Shown here: positions 8,685 to 17,000 of the stretch, in pieces
How positions within the stretch are numbered: position 1 is the stretch's first letter
Layout: each line of letters starts with the position of its first letter
NCBI GenBank assembly: GCA_049515655.1
Contig: JBEKTW010000033.1
Coordinates: 1 to 53,609 of the forward strand
DNA from: JBEKTW01 sp049515655
GTDB taxonomy: Bacteria > Bacteroidota > Ignavibacteria > UBA10030 > SZUA-254
Direction: 5' to 3'
Length of the DNA: 53,609 bases
Made by a program: the position numbers and the translations under genes
The notes under the pieces: model-generated
The model's input: only the letters and a program-made list of their open reading frames with translations
Told to the model about the DNA's origin: nothing
Databases searched by the model: none

Positions 8685-9365
8685 ATGAAATTGAAGAAAC
8701 CCAAGTCGATTTGTTTTGTTGACGACGATCCTGAAGAAATACGGCGTTTTCGGGAAAACCTTAAAGCTCGTTATTGTATCGGGGCAGGCACATCTGTTAG
8801 TCAAGCCCTCGAAGATCTTAAGAAGAACGGTGGCAGAAGACCTAAATTGTTCCTTTTTGATCTCTATTACCCAACGGGACCTCTTAACACTAAGACAGAA
8901 CTAGAGGAATTAGCGCATGCAAGACAAGAGTTTCTCAAAGCGGAAACGAAGTTTAAGGAAGTCCTGTGCAAACTCAGACAGTCCTCAGACGGAGGTTTCA
9001 GGCTGGCCAGGATAATTCACAAGAATAGGATTCGGAAGATTCCTTTCGCATTCTTTACTCGCAAGGGAACTCTTGAAGATGCCATCGCTGCGTATGATGG
9101 CGGCGCAGTCTCTATAATAAAGAAACCTGATCCTAATCAAGACCAAAATAAGTCGGGGAACCCACTTGATATGGCGTTTTCCAGTAACCTTAATAACATC
9201 AGTCGTGCAATCGAAGAAGCACTTACGCGGTCCACATTCTGGTGGAAATACCGATGGATAATTGTAACGCTCATTATCGGTTTAGTCTCCGGCTTTCTGT
9301 CTTCAATCGCAGCGTTGGGCTTTCATAATTGGATTACCATATTGACTGCGGGCAACGGCAGATAA
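8685..9365 (+). CDS. Membrane-anchored response-regulator receiver protein (cassette gene 4)
   Basis: A stand-alone receiver (REC) domain tied to the membrane. It has the acidic cluster 'FVDDDPEE' (D13-D15), the phospho-acceptor in 'LFLFDLYYP' (D59), Thr in 'FAFFTRKG' (T125) and Lys in 'SIIKKP' (K147), so phosphorylation chemistry looks intact. About 50 extra residues, partly coiled-coil-like ('TELEELAHARQEFLKAETKF'), are inserted between D59 and the T125 strand. One transmembrane helix follows near the C-terminus (about 190-212). No DNA-binding or enzymatic output domain is present. The stop codon lies inside the attC R'' core, typical of a compact cassette. No partner kinase is visible in the window. 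Confidence 0.8.
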   Translation: MKLKKPKSICFVDDDPEEIRRFRENLKARYCIGAGTSVSQALEDLKKNGGRRPKLFLFDLYYPTGPLNTKTELEELAHARQEFLKAETKFKEVLCKLRQSSDGGFRLARIIHKNRIRKIPFAFFTRKGTLEDAIAAYDGGAVSIIKKPDPNQDQNKSGNPLDMAFSSNLNNISRAIEEALTRSTFWWKYRWIIVTLIIGLVSGFLSSIAALGFHNWITILTAGNGR

Positions 9366-9519
9366 CACGCGTAAGACTGGCGCTCATTTGTTTGATGATG
9401 CGAAAAGAAATCCAAATTTTTTCTTAATATTAGTTGTCTTCGCTCCACCCCGCCAACCACAAAATAATTGGAATTAAGGAATGGTTGCCGGGGCGGCAGT
9501 TTTACGCGGCACGTTAGCC
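9361..9519 (+). other. attC: Integron attC recombination site 4
   Basis: Left 'gataacacgcgtaagactgg' pairs with right 'gcggcagttttacgcggcac' ahead of the R' core 'gttagcc'. About 159 bp. The centre differs from the other sites ('ccaaattttttcttaat', 'ttggaattaagga'), so this attC belongs to a separate subtype or has been altered. Confidence 0.8.
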
Positions 9520-9541
9520 GCCAGCCTGCGTGCAGGAACTC

Positions 9542-10243
9542 ATGACAATGAATGCCAAGAACGACAACCGAGAATCGACTTTCAGCAGGCTCGTTAAGGG
9601 CAGCCTTCGTTCAATTGCTGCATCATTCCCCGTCTTCTCTTCCTTTGCGCAAGCCTGGAGCGAATACGAAGGACACAAGCAAGCGGAGAGGGTTGACAAG
9701 TTCTTTCAGCACTTTGCCAATGAACTCCAACGACAGGAAGCGAAGATTCGAGCCGCAGAGAATCACATTAAGGAATCCGGGGAATTCCCTGAACTCATCG
9801 AACGCGCAATCGCTTCGGCACAGCGAACCAATTCGGAACAGAAAATCAAGAGGCTGGCTCAAGCACTTGTAAGTTGCATTTCGGCAGGGAATGCTGTCGA
9901 CTATGGAGACAAATTGAGTCTTCTTGATGCTTTGGACTCACTTACGGAAAACGATATGGCGGTTCTTTCAATCTTCGTCGATGGAAAGACCAGACGTGTC
10001 GAGCAGATTTTCCGTAATACGAGCCTTAGAGGTTTAAGTCAGGACGAGAAATTGGGTCTACTTATACTCTCCTTGTCGAAATTGGAATCGAGAGCCATAA
10101 TTGGCGAAACTTCGGCCCCAGGTTCAGATTTCATTGCCGGCATCGGCCCTATGGATGATTGGTTCAACCGTTGGCGTGCAAAGTATTATGTGCTGCTGCC
10201 CTTCGGAAAGCTCATCGTGTCATCGCTATCGTCGACGTCGTGA
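9542..10243 (+). CDS. Hypothetical protein (cassette gene 5)
   Basis: Function unrecognised. About 233 residues. Start chosen at the ATG at 9542 with 'caggaa' just upstream. The N-terminus has a short hydrophobic segment ('SIAASFPVFSSFAQAW') that may be a weak membrane contact. It is followed by a long charged helix ('FFQHFANELQRQEAKIRAAE') and a winged-helix-like C-terminal half ('LTENDMAVLSIFVDGKTRR', 'GLSQDEKLGLLILSLSKLES'). The helix plus wHTH layout is seen in some abortive-infection and phage-related proteins, but there is no direct evidence of such a role. Flanked by attC sites. Confidence 0.68.
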   Translation: MTMNAKNDNRESTFSRLVKGSLRSIAASFPVFSSFAQAWSEYEGHKQAERVDKFFQHFANELQRQEAKIRAAENHIKESGEFPELIERAIASAQRTNSEQKIKRLAQALVSCISAGNAVDYGDKLSLLDALDSLTENDMAVLSIFVDGKTRRVEQIFRNTSLRGLSQDEKLGLLILSLSKLESRAIIGETSAPGSDFIAGIGPMDDWFNRWRAKYYVLLPFGKLIVSSLSSTS

Positions 10244-10265
10244 AATTTCAAATCACGCAGGCCGG

Positions 10266-10431
10266 GGGCTAACAAGCGTAACAACGACGTTGGAAATATC
10301 ACGGTTTGATAAAGCCTCACTCAATGCTTTTGCTCAGAGGAAATTTGTCGTTTGATAGCCTGCCTGCGTGCCGAAGGCACTTCGGCAGGCAGGTTCGCAA
10401 AAGCATTGCGTTGTTTGCCGACACGTTAGCC
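10266..10431 (+). other. attC: Integron attC recombination site 5, carrying an extra hairpin
   Basis: Left core 'gggctaac' and right core 'gttagcc'. The arms 'acaagcgtaacaacgacg' and 'cattgcgttgtttgccgacac' are complementary. The centre 'cctcactcaatgcttttgct' pairs with 'tcgcaaaagcattgcg'. The site is about 35 bp longer than most others because a GC-rich palindrome (10358-10393) occupies the loop. Confidence 0.87.
10358..10393. repeat. REP-like palindrome inside an attC loop
   Basis: 'cctgcc' and 'tgccgaa' on the left pair with 'ttcggca' and 'ggcagg' on the right around 'ggcac'. This forms a strong GC hairpin inside the variable terminal structure of attC 5, between the two complementary halves of that site. 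The neighbouring sites lack it, so it looks like a later insertion. Confidence 0.8.
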
Positions 10432-10443
10432 ATCATGCGCGGG

Positions 10444-10842
10444 CTAACGTCGGGGCAATTTTGAGGAGTGTTCTTTGAGCCAGTTGGAGAGTTGGGACTT
10501 TGTCAGTTTCCCAGAGGCAAGATCCATTATCGTTCGGTAAGCTTCTTCCTCCGTCGATGTGACTTCCCATCCGTTTTTCTGGAGAAAGATGTCCATCAAG
10601 ACGAATGCAACGCGTTTATTACCATCGACGAAGGGATGGTTCTTGCAGATATGGAAACCGTACGCTGCCGCCTTATCGAAGATCGACTTGTTGGCATACT
10701 TGCCCGCAACGGTTATCTTGGGTTGTGCTAATGCCGAATCCAGTAATCCAGAATCACGAAGACCAGGCGCTCCACCGTATCTTTGAAGTAAATCGGCGTG
10801 AATAGTCAGAACAACTTCTTGCGGAATGAAATGAACTTCCAT
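10444..10842 (-). CDS. doc: Doc-family toxin (Fic/Doc fold)
   Basis: Toxin of a type II toxin-antitoxin pair. Known Doc enzymes phosphorylate elongation factor Tu and stop translation. The 132-residue protein has the expected length and the Doc-type motif 'HPFVDGNKR' (H69-R77), which differs from the AMP-transferring Fic motif in ending NKR rather than GNGR. It begins inside the stop of the antitoxin gene (TAATG overlap), so the two are translationally coupled. The pair is antisense to the cassette array and lies between two attC sites, so it is a TA cassette, known to stabilise integron arrays. Confidence 0.9.
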   Translation of the reverse strand: MEVHFIPQEVVLTIHADLLQRYGGAPGLRDSGLLDSALAQPKITVAGKYANKSIFDKAAAYGFHICKNHPFVDGNKRVAFVLMDIFLQKNGWEVTSTEEEAYRTIMDLASGKLTKSQLSNWLKEHSSKLPRR

Positions 10843-11066
10843 TACTTAGCGAGCGCGTTGAGCGTATTCCGGAATCTCTTATTCGTGCGTTCGTACGCGT
10901 TGGCCCACTCAGCAAATTGCGGGTTGAACGGGGTCAGGACGACGCCTTCTCCAGTCTCAACCAAGTGCAGTTCATCTCCTTCAGCGAGATGGTAATTCTC
11001 TACAATTGTCTTGGGCAACGTAATGCCAAGGCTGTTTCCGACACGCCGCACAGCAGTTTTGAGCAT
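10842..11066 (-). CDS. AbrB/MazE-type antitoxin of the Doc toxin
   Basis: A 74-residue antitoxin and likely autorepressor. The first 45 residues form a swapped-hairpin AbrB DNA-binding domain ('VRRVGNSLGITLPKTIVENY', 'LAEGDELHLVETGEGVVLTP'). The C-terminal tail ('FAEWANAYERTNKRFRNTLN') is the probable toxin-neutralising segment. It is the first gene of the pair and overlaps the toxin start by one base. Its own promoter should lie in the AT-rich stretch just upstream (about 11067-11115 on the minus strand, 'acattaagtaatacatttgt'). Confidence 0.9.
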   Translation of the reverse strand: MLKTAVRRVGNSLGITLPKTIVENYHLAEGDELHLVETGEGVVLTPFNPQFAEWANAYERTNKRFRNTLNALAK

Positions 11067-11134
11067 TTGATTTTCCTTTTATCTTTGAATACATTATAAC
11101 AAATGTATTACTTAATGTCAATTCGCCCGCCGCT

Positions 11135-11271
11135 GCGCATAACACGGCAAATAACGACGCTGGAACAGGTCTGGGGAAATCAAAACCTCGCTCAATGCTT
11201 TTGCTCACATGGCGATTTGTCTTTGCAGAGGTTCGCAAAACCGCTGCGTGTTGCCGCAGGACGTTACGTGC
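11135..11271 (+). other. attC: Integron attC recombination site 6
   Basis: Left core 'gcgcataac' and right core 'gttacgt' enclose about 135 bp. The arms 'acggcaaataacgacgctgg' and 'ccgctgcgtgttgccgcag' are complementary. The centre 'cctcgctcaatgcttttgct' matches the sites above and pairs with 'ttcgcaaaaccgctgcg', less perfectly. It closes the toxin-antitoxin cassette and is the last full attC of the first array. Confidence 0.87.
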
Positions 11272-11308
11272 CCCCAAAAGTGAATATGAAGACAGGTATT
11301 CGTATCGA

Positions 11309-11596
11309 ATGACAAAGAAGAGATTTACACTCATAGCCCGCGTAAGCACGGACAATCGTCGGGCGGTCAAGAATGCCCTCGAAGAGCTCCTTGCGAGGGC
11401 GTCGATCACTTCGACCGATGAAGGGTTCTTTGTGAAGGCGATGATGCACGGCGGTAGCGCGCGGGAGCTGAACCGATCGCTGCTCTCTGCCCTGCGCCGG
11501 GCCGAACGAAAAACCCGCCTGCGCTCAGAATGGAAGTCAGGTAGTACAACGGAGCGTTTCTTCGACTATGTGCCAAAGGGACTAATACAACCATGA
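11309..11596 (+). CDS. Small basic hypothetical protein
   Basis: Function unknown. About 95 residues, rich in Arg and Lys ('SALRRAERKTRLRSEWKS'), with a beta-strand-like start ('RFTLIARVSTDN') and the odd motif 'EGFFVKAMMHGGSARELNRS'. I start at the ATG at 11309, because upstream codons are inside attC. Its stop overlaps the ATG of the methyltransferase gene (ATGA), so the two form a coupled pair. It could be the first gene of a last, attC-less cassette or of the flanking chromosome. Confidence 0.65.
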   Translation: MTKKRFTLIARVSTDNRRAVKNALEELLARASITSTDEGFFVKAMMHGGSARELNRSLLSALRRAERKTRLRSEWKSGSTTERFFDYVPKGLIQP

Positions 11597-12378
11597 ACGG
11601 CCGCACTCCTCAGCCGATCCAATTCGATCGCGTGGCGGATATCTACGACAGCTACGTCAATGTTGATTTCGATATTCCATTCTGGCTCCTTGAGGCGGGA
11701 TCCGTTTCTGGAAAGGTCCTCGAGCTGGCTTGCGGCACCGGACGTGTCTCGATTCCACTCCTCAAAGCCGGTGTCGATCTTTCCTGCGTCGATTACGCTC
11801 CCGGCATGCTCGCTCAATTTCGCCGGAAGCTGGAGAACAGTCAGCTTTCCTGCCCAATATACTGTCAGGACATGGCCGAGCTGGCGTTACCCGATAGGTT
11901 CGACCTTATCTTCATTCCATTTCATTCCTTCTCCGAAATTCTCGACAGACGCAAGCAACGAGAAGCCCTCATGCGGATTTGCTCTCATCTGACGGAGCGA
12001 GGGGCATTCATCTGCACTCTGCAAAACCCGACGGTCCGCACCGTCTCGATGGATGGTACATCACACCTTGTCGGTGAGTTTCCGATGCAAAACGGTGAGA
12101 TGCTTCTCGTTAGATCAACGCTGATATTTGATCCCGGAACGCAGGTGGCATCGGGCGAGCAGCTCTACGAACGACTGTCCCGGGACAAGCGTCTCATTGA
12201 ACAGCGGCATCTTAACGTCAATTTCTATCTATTCAGTGAATCAGAGTTTGCAGGTCTCATCCGCGACGTCGGGTTTGAGATTGAGGCCCTCTATGGCGAT
12301 TATGACCGCCGGCCATTCGACCAGGGAACCAGTCCATTCATGATCTGGAAACTGAAAAGGAGTGCGACGAGCGCGTAA
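11593..12378 (+). CDS. Class I SAM-dependent methyltransferase
   Basis: A small-molecule-type methyltransferase of about 261 residues. The SAM-binding motif I is clear ('VLELACGTGRVSIPLLKAG', about residues 38-56), followed by an acidic motif II region ('LSCVDYAPGMLAQFRRKL') and 'FDLIFIPFHSFSEI' as motif IV. The C-terminal half has the 'LFSESEFAGLIRDVGFEIEA' pattern seen in ubiE- and Tam-like enzymes. The substrate cannot be told. It overlaps the small protein upstream by 4 bp. No attC follows it before the CBM9 gene. Confidence 0.85.
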   Translation: MNGRTPQPIQFDRVADIYDSYVNVDFDIPFWLLEAGSVSGKVLELACGTGRVSIPLLKAGVDLSCVDYAPGMLAQFRRKLENSQLSCPIYCQDMAELALPDRFDLIFIPFHSFSEILDRRKQREALMRICSHLTERGAFICTLQNPTVRTVSMDGTSHLVGEFPMQNGEMLLVRSTLIFDPGTQVASGEQLYERLSRDKRLIEQRHLNVNFYLFSESEFAGLIRDVGFEIEALYGDYDRRPFDQGTSPFMIWKLKRSATSA

Positions 12379-12501
12379 TGGGAGCGAAACAAACGCACAA
12401 CACTGCAACAATGACGCTGAATACCCTTCCATCCCCGCATTTGGAATTGAATCGATTGTTGAATATTTTTATTCCATTACTCAATAATTGCCAAACTTTA
12501 T

Positions 12502-13581
12502 ATGCCCAGCCGACACATATTCGTCATCTTGCTGTTCTCAGTTCTTCTATTTTCCCGGTCTGAAGCCCAAATACCGTTTTCTCCCAAATCATACGTTTGC
12601 TACAAAGCCGATGCAGCTCTCACTATCGATGGGAATTTGAATGAATCAAGCTGGCAGAAGGCAAAGTGGACGGATGATTTTGTAGATATCGAAGGGGCTG
12701 CCAAACCGACCCCGCGTTTCCGCACCCGTGCAAAAATGCTGTGGGATGAGAAATATTTTTACATCGCGGCTGAGCTCGAAGAACCGGATGTCTGGGCAAC
12801 GCTGACCGAGCGGGACGCGGTCATCTTCCATGACAATGACTTTGAAATCTTTATCGACCCCGACGGCGACACGCACGAGTACTACGAATTCGAAATGAAC
12901 GCACTCAATACGGTGTGGGACCTCCTCCTTATCAAACCGTATCGCGACGGCGGTCCGGCAGTGAACGGGTGGGATATCAAAGGCCTCGAGTCGGCCGTGA
13001 AGGTCCGGGGGACCATCAACACTCCCGGCGACAAGGATACGGGATGGACGGTGGAGATCGCTTTTCCGTGGCCTGCTCTGAGGGAATGTGCCCACAGAGA
13101 CACTCCGCCGAAAGCCGGCGACCAGTGGCGGGTCAATTTCTCACGTGTAGAATGGAAGGCTGACGCGAAGAACGGAAAATACCAGAAAGTCGTAGATCCC
13201 GCGACGGGGAAATCGTTTCCTGAGGATAACTGGCTCTGGTCTCCCCAGGGATTGATCGACGTGCATTATCCCGAGATGTGGGGATTTGTACAGTTCTCCG
13301 AGAAGATTGCCGGCACCGGTGAAGACGCTTACATCTTTCACGCGGAAGAAAACGCCAAGTGGGTGCTTCGGCAGATTTACTACGGAGAGAAAAAGTACTT
13401 TGAGAACAACAAGCGCTATATCGACGATCTGAAGGAGCTCAACGTTGGCAACCTGAATGCCGAGGGGTATTCTTCGCCTGTTATTCAACATACCAATGAT
13501 TGCTATGAGGCTACAATCGAAAGTGTCAACGGGAAGGAGAAGTGGCACATCAGGCAGGATGGAAAAACGTGGAAAGACTAA
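12502..13581 (+). CDS. Secreted CBM9-type carbohydrate-binding protein
   Basis: A 359-residue exported protein. The signal peptide is 'HIFVILLFSVLLFSRSEAQ'. The mature part fits the family-9 carbohydrate-binding fold: 'LTIDGNLNESSWQKAKWTDD' near the start, 'MLWDEKYFYIAAELEEPDVW', 'FHDNDFEIFIDPDGDTHEYY' and 'GWTVEIAFPW'. The tail ('WRVNFSRVEW', 'PEMWGFVQF') is also typical. No catalytic module is attached. It probably binds polysaccharide and works with the neighbouring glycosidases at 380-5561 and 14052-17231. Confidence 0.85.
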   Translation: MPSRHIFVILLFSVLLFSRSEAQIPFSPKSYVCYKADAALTIDGNLNESSWQKAKWTDDFVDIEGAAKPTPRFRTRAKMLWDEKYFYIAAELEEPDVWATLTERDAVIFHDNDFEIFIDPDGDTHEYYEFEMNALNTVWDLLLIKPYRDGGPAVNGWDIKGLESAVKVRGTINTPGDKDTGWTVEIAFPWPALRECAHRDTPPKAGDQWRVNFSRVEWKADAKNGKYQKVVDPATGKSFPEDNWLWSPQGLIDVHYPEMWGFVQFSEKIAGTGEDAYIFHAEENAKWVLRQIYYGEKKYFENNKRYIDDLKELNVGNLNAEGYSSPVIQHTNDCYEATIESVNGKEKWHIRQDGKTWKD

Positions 13582-13640
13582 TTCTTAAAGCAAATCCGAA
13601 ATTCGAAGAAGACATATCAACTAACTCTATCGGCTTTTTA

Positions 13641-13697
13641 CCCTCACCCCTTTCCCCTCTCCCAAATTTGGGAGAGGGGAATTGAAGGGGAGAGGGT
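13641..13697. repeat. Palindromic hairpin after the CBM9 gene
   Basis: 'ccctcacccctttcccctct' faces 'agaggggaattgaaggggag' with 'cccaaatttggg' at the tip. It is a relative of the palindrome at 3398-3450 and lies about 60 bp after the CBM9 stop. It may terminate transcription. The wording is shared with a widespread bacterial palindromic repeat class. Confidence 0.7.
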
Positions 13698-13779
13698 TGT
13701 GAGAGACGCAACGTCCAGACTTTCTTTGAATTTTCCAATACGTCGGTTTGCAAGTAAGACAATCGTTGAGTACTTTGGC

Positions 13780-14020
13780 GAGAACAGCGAAACCAAATCC
13801 GAAATTCGAATATCGAAACACTAAATAAATCCTAAACCCTAATATCTAAACCCTAGACAAGTTCCAGATTCCAGTATGTAAACCCTAAAAAGACCCGTCC
13901 TGCTGACGCGCTTTTCGTCAGCATCTATGTGCAGCGGTCAACTAGTGTTTTGACTTTGTGAAATTCGGATTTGGAATTTGTTTGGGATTTCGGATTTCGA
14001 GTTTAGGATTTTCTCGATCG
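13780..14020. repeat. Low-complexity snap-back repeat, copy 2
   Basis: The left arm has 'actaaataaatcctaaaccc' wording. The centre includes a hairpin 'gctgacgcgcttttcgtcagc' near 13902-13922. The right arm has 'gggatttcggatttcgagtt', complementary in kind to the left arm. The layout matches 60-347 and 53335-53609. It fills most of the gap between the CBM9 gene and the Tat-exported hydrolase; no gene is visible in it. Confidence 0.7.
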
Positions 14021-14051
14021 TTAAACTATATATTTAGTGATAGATGAGATT

Positions 14052-17000
14052 ATGAGCCTCAATCGTAGAAAGTTCATCAGAACTGCCGGAGGACTCGCCC
14101 TGGCCACCGTCACGGGAGCCATTCCTTCGCTGGGAAGCTGGAAGGAAAGTGGATCGTCCGACCGAAAGCTTCGCGTCGCGGTCTTCCACGAGCCGGCATT
14201 TCCCACTGTCGACTTTACGCCCATCTCAAAGGAAACTCTTCATAAGGCCTTGGACGGTTACGACGTATCATTTTTATCAGCGGCCGAAGTTGCTGCCGGT
14301 CTCAGCGTTGGCTCTCATGATGTTTTCCTCAATCCTTTCGGTTCGGCATTTCCGAAGGGGGGATTCGTGACGATATCGAAATTTCTCACGGACGGTGGAA
14401 ATTTCGTGAATCTCGGCGGCATTCCCTTCTCCGTTCCGGTCGATAAGGAAGGAACCGGCTGGCGGCAGGAAGTTCGACAGACCACCCATCACAAGAAATT
14501 CGGAATTACGCAGGCGTTTCCCGTCCCGAAAGAAACCATCAATTCTTACATCCCCGATGAACAGATTGACGGTGCGAAGGAACTTTCGAAAGAATTCACG
14601 GCTGAGGAAATATACGAGCTGTACGTTCGCTTTGCATCGACCAAAGATTTTCCTGCTGAGGATGGGAGCGCCGGAGAGCGGGATGCGGTGCTCCGCCCCG
14701 TCGTGGTGGGCATCGGGAGTGAGAAACGGAGGCTTGCCGCTCCCTTTGTTCAAATCGACCGGTTTCAGGGTGACTGCGCCGGCGGCAGATGGATGCTTGC
14801 CAATTTCAAAGGGACGATCACTGCGAAGGCAATTCGGGCTCTCGTAGAAATTGCGTCACGCGGTGCGATGCAATTGAATGTACGCTCTTCGTTCGCCTGC
14901 TACCACGAGGGCGAACTGCCGTCGTTCACGATTCAGTTCAGATGTCCGAAAGGTAATGCGCAGTCAATTATCGACGATGAGTGCCGCATCGAAATCCTGA
15001 ATGGACACCAGAAATCAATTGCGGCATTGACCGTGAAATTGCTGGGCGAAGGCCCGCTTGCAACAGGATACGTCGACGTTCCAGAAACCGAATCTCTTGT
15101 ACCCGGCCTGTACCGTGTGAATGCCAGGCTCAAATTGAAATCACCTGTTGTGGACAGGTCGTACACGATGAAGTATACGACGGGCTTCTGGATGTTTGAC
15201 AAAGAGCTCCTCGCCGGGGGAAGACCGCTGACTCTTGACCGCAATTATTTCCTCCGGGATGGAATACCGTATCCTGTCACCGGAACAACGTACATGGCAT
15301 CGGATGTCCATAGGAAATTCCTTTTTGAGCCCAATCCGTACGTCTGGGACGAGGATTTCTCGGAGATGAAGAATGCCGGAATCAATATGGTTCGTACGGG
15401 TGTATGGACAGGATGGAAGAATTACATGCTCGACGTCGGCGCGCCCAACGAGTCTGCCCTCCGGAGTCTGGATGCTTTCATTCTCACCGCCAGGAAATAT
15501 GATATTCCTCTGATCTTCACGTTTTTCGCATTTTTGCCCGAAGGCTGGGGCGGCACTAATGCATATTTGGATCCGCGATCAACGGATGCCCAGAAGGAAT
15601 TCATTGCCGCGATTGCTCAACGCTATGGAGCTGTGAATGACATCATATGGGACCTCATTAACGAGCCGTCATTCTGCAATCCCCAGCATTTGTGGAGCTG
15701 CCGTCCGAATTACGATGCATACGAGTCGGCGGCCTGGAACACCTGGTTGCAGGAACGATTCCATTCAGCATCGAATGACGAGCGGCTTGCCCGATTGCAG
15801 GAACAATATCGTGCCGCTGCCAATGAATCCATTGACCTCCCCAGCCTCGAAGATTTTGAAAATGTGAACATCTTCACCGACCGCCTCCCGATAAAGGTTA
15901 CCGACTACAAATTATTTGCACAGGAGATGTTTACCGGTTGGGTGAAGGAGGTCAAGTCCGCGATTCGCGATAACGGAAACGTCCACCAATTGATTACCGT
16001 CGGCCAGGATGAAGCGGGTACCGGTGATAGTCCGAGTCCGCAATTCTTTGGCGACGCGGTCGATTTCACGTGTATTCACAACTGGTGGCTGAATGACGAT
16101 TTAGTGTGGGACAACGTAGTGACGAAAACGTCCGATAAGCCGAACCTTGTCGAAGAAACCGGCGTCATGTTCTATGAGAAGATGGATGGGAGTGCCTGGC
16201 GCACAGAGGAAGAAGCACGAAACCTACTGGAGCGAAAGCTCGCGATTTCCATTGGCGCGGGCGGGGCCGGCTTCCTGGAGTGGATCTGGAATACCAATCC
16301 CTACATGCAATCGGACAATGAAGCGGCGATCGGATTGTACAGGGTCGACGGGACGGCGAAACCCGAACTCGGGCCGGTCGTGGATCTCGCCCGATTCTTT
16401 GCCGCCAACAAGCACCTGATGGTCGGTCGAAAAGATGAAGATGTCCTGTTGGTTCTTCCGCATTCACAGCAATTCTCACCGCGCAATTATGCTTCCGAGG
16501 CGACCAAGCGCTGCGTTCGCGTCATGTATTATCATCTCGGCATGCCGGTCGCGTCGGTTTCGGAATATCGGCCCGACAAGATTCGATCGGCTCCGAAACT
16601 GATCGTACTGCCGTCGCCCAGGACATTGAACGATTCCGCCTGGGAAAAAATACTTGCGTTGGTTGACCGAGGCTCGACGCTTCTTATCACCGGAATTGTC
16701 GACACGGACGACCACTGGCTGCCCGTACACCGGCTCAAACAATTTGGTGTTTCTGCCGACAGCAAGCCCGTCGCTGAGGAGGAATTCCTTATGATTGATG
16801 GCCGTGAGTATCGGGTGAGTTATCGCGGAGACAAGATCCAGCGCCTGGAGAAGGCTGTTGTCGACGAGGATGACCCACTGGAGGTGATGACCATGCCTCA
16901 CGGCAAGGGAATGATTTTCTGGTCACCGCTGCCCGTCGAAGTTTCCGAGTCTGTTGAGCCCACTGTTGCGCTTTATGAATATGCACTGAAGGGGGCACAG

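Noticed and set aside
12379..12501. Possible attC after the methyltransferase gene
   Set aside because: A 'cgcacaacactgcaac' stretch recalls an attC arm, but no paired cores or complementary arm could be found.
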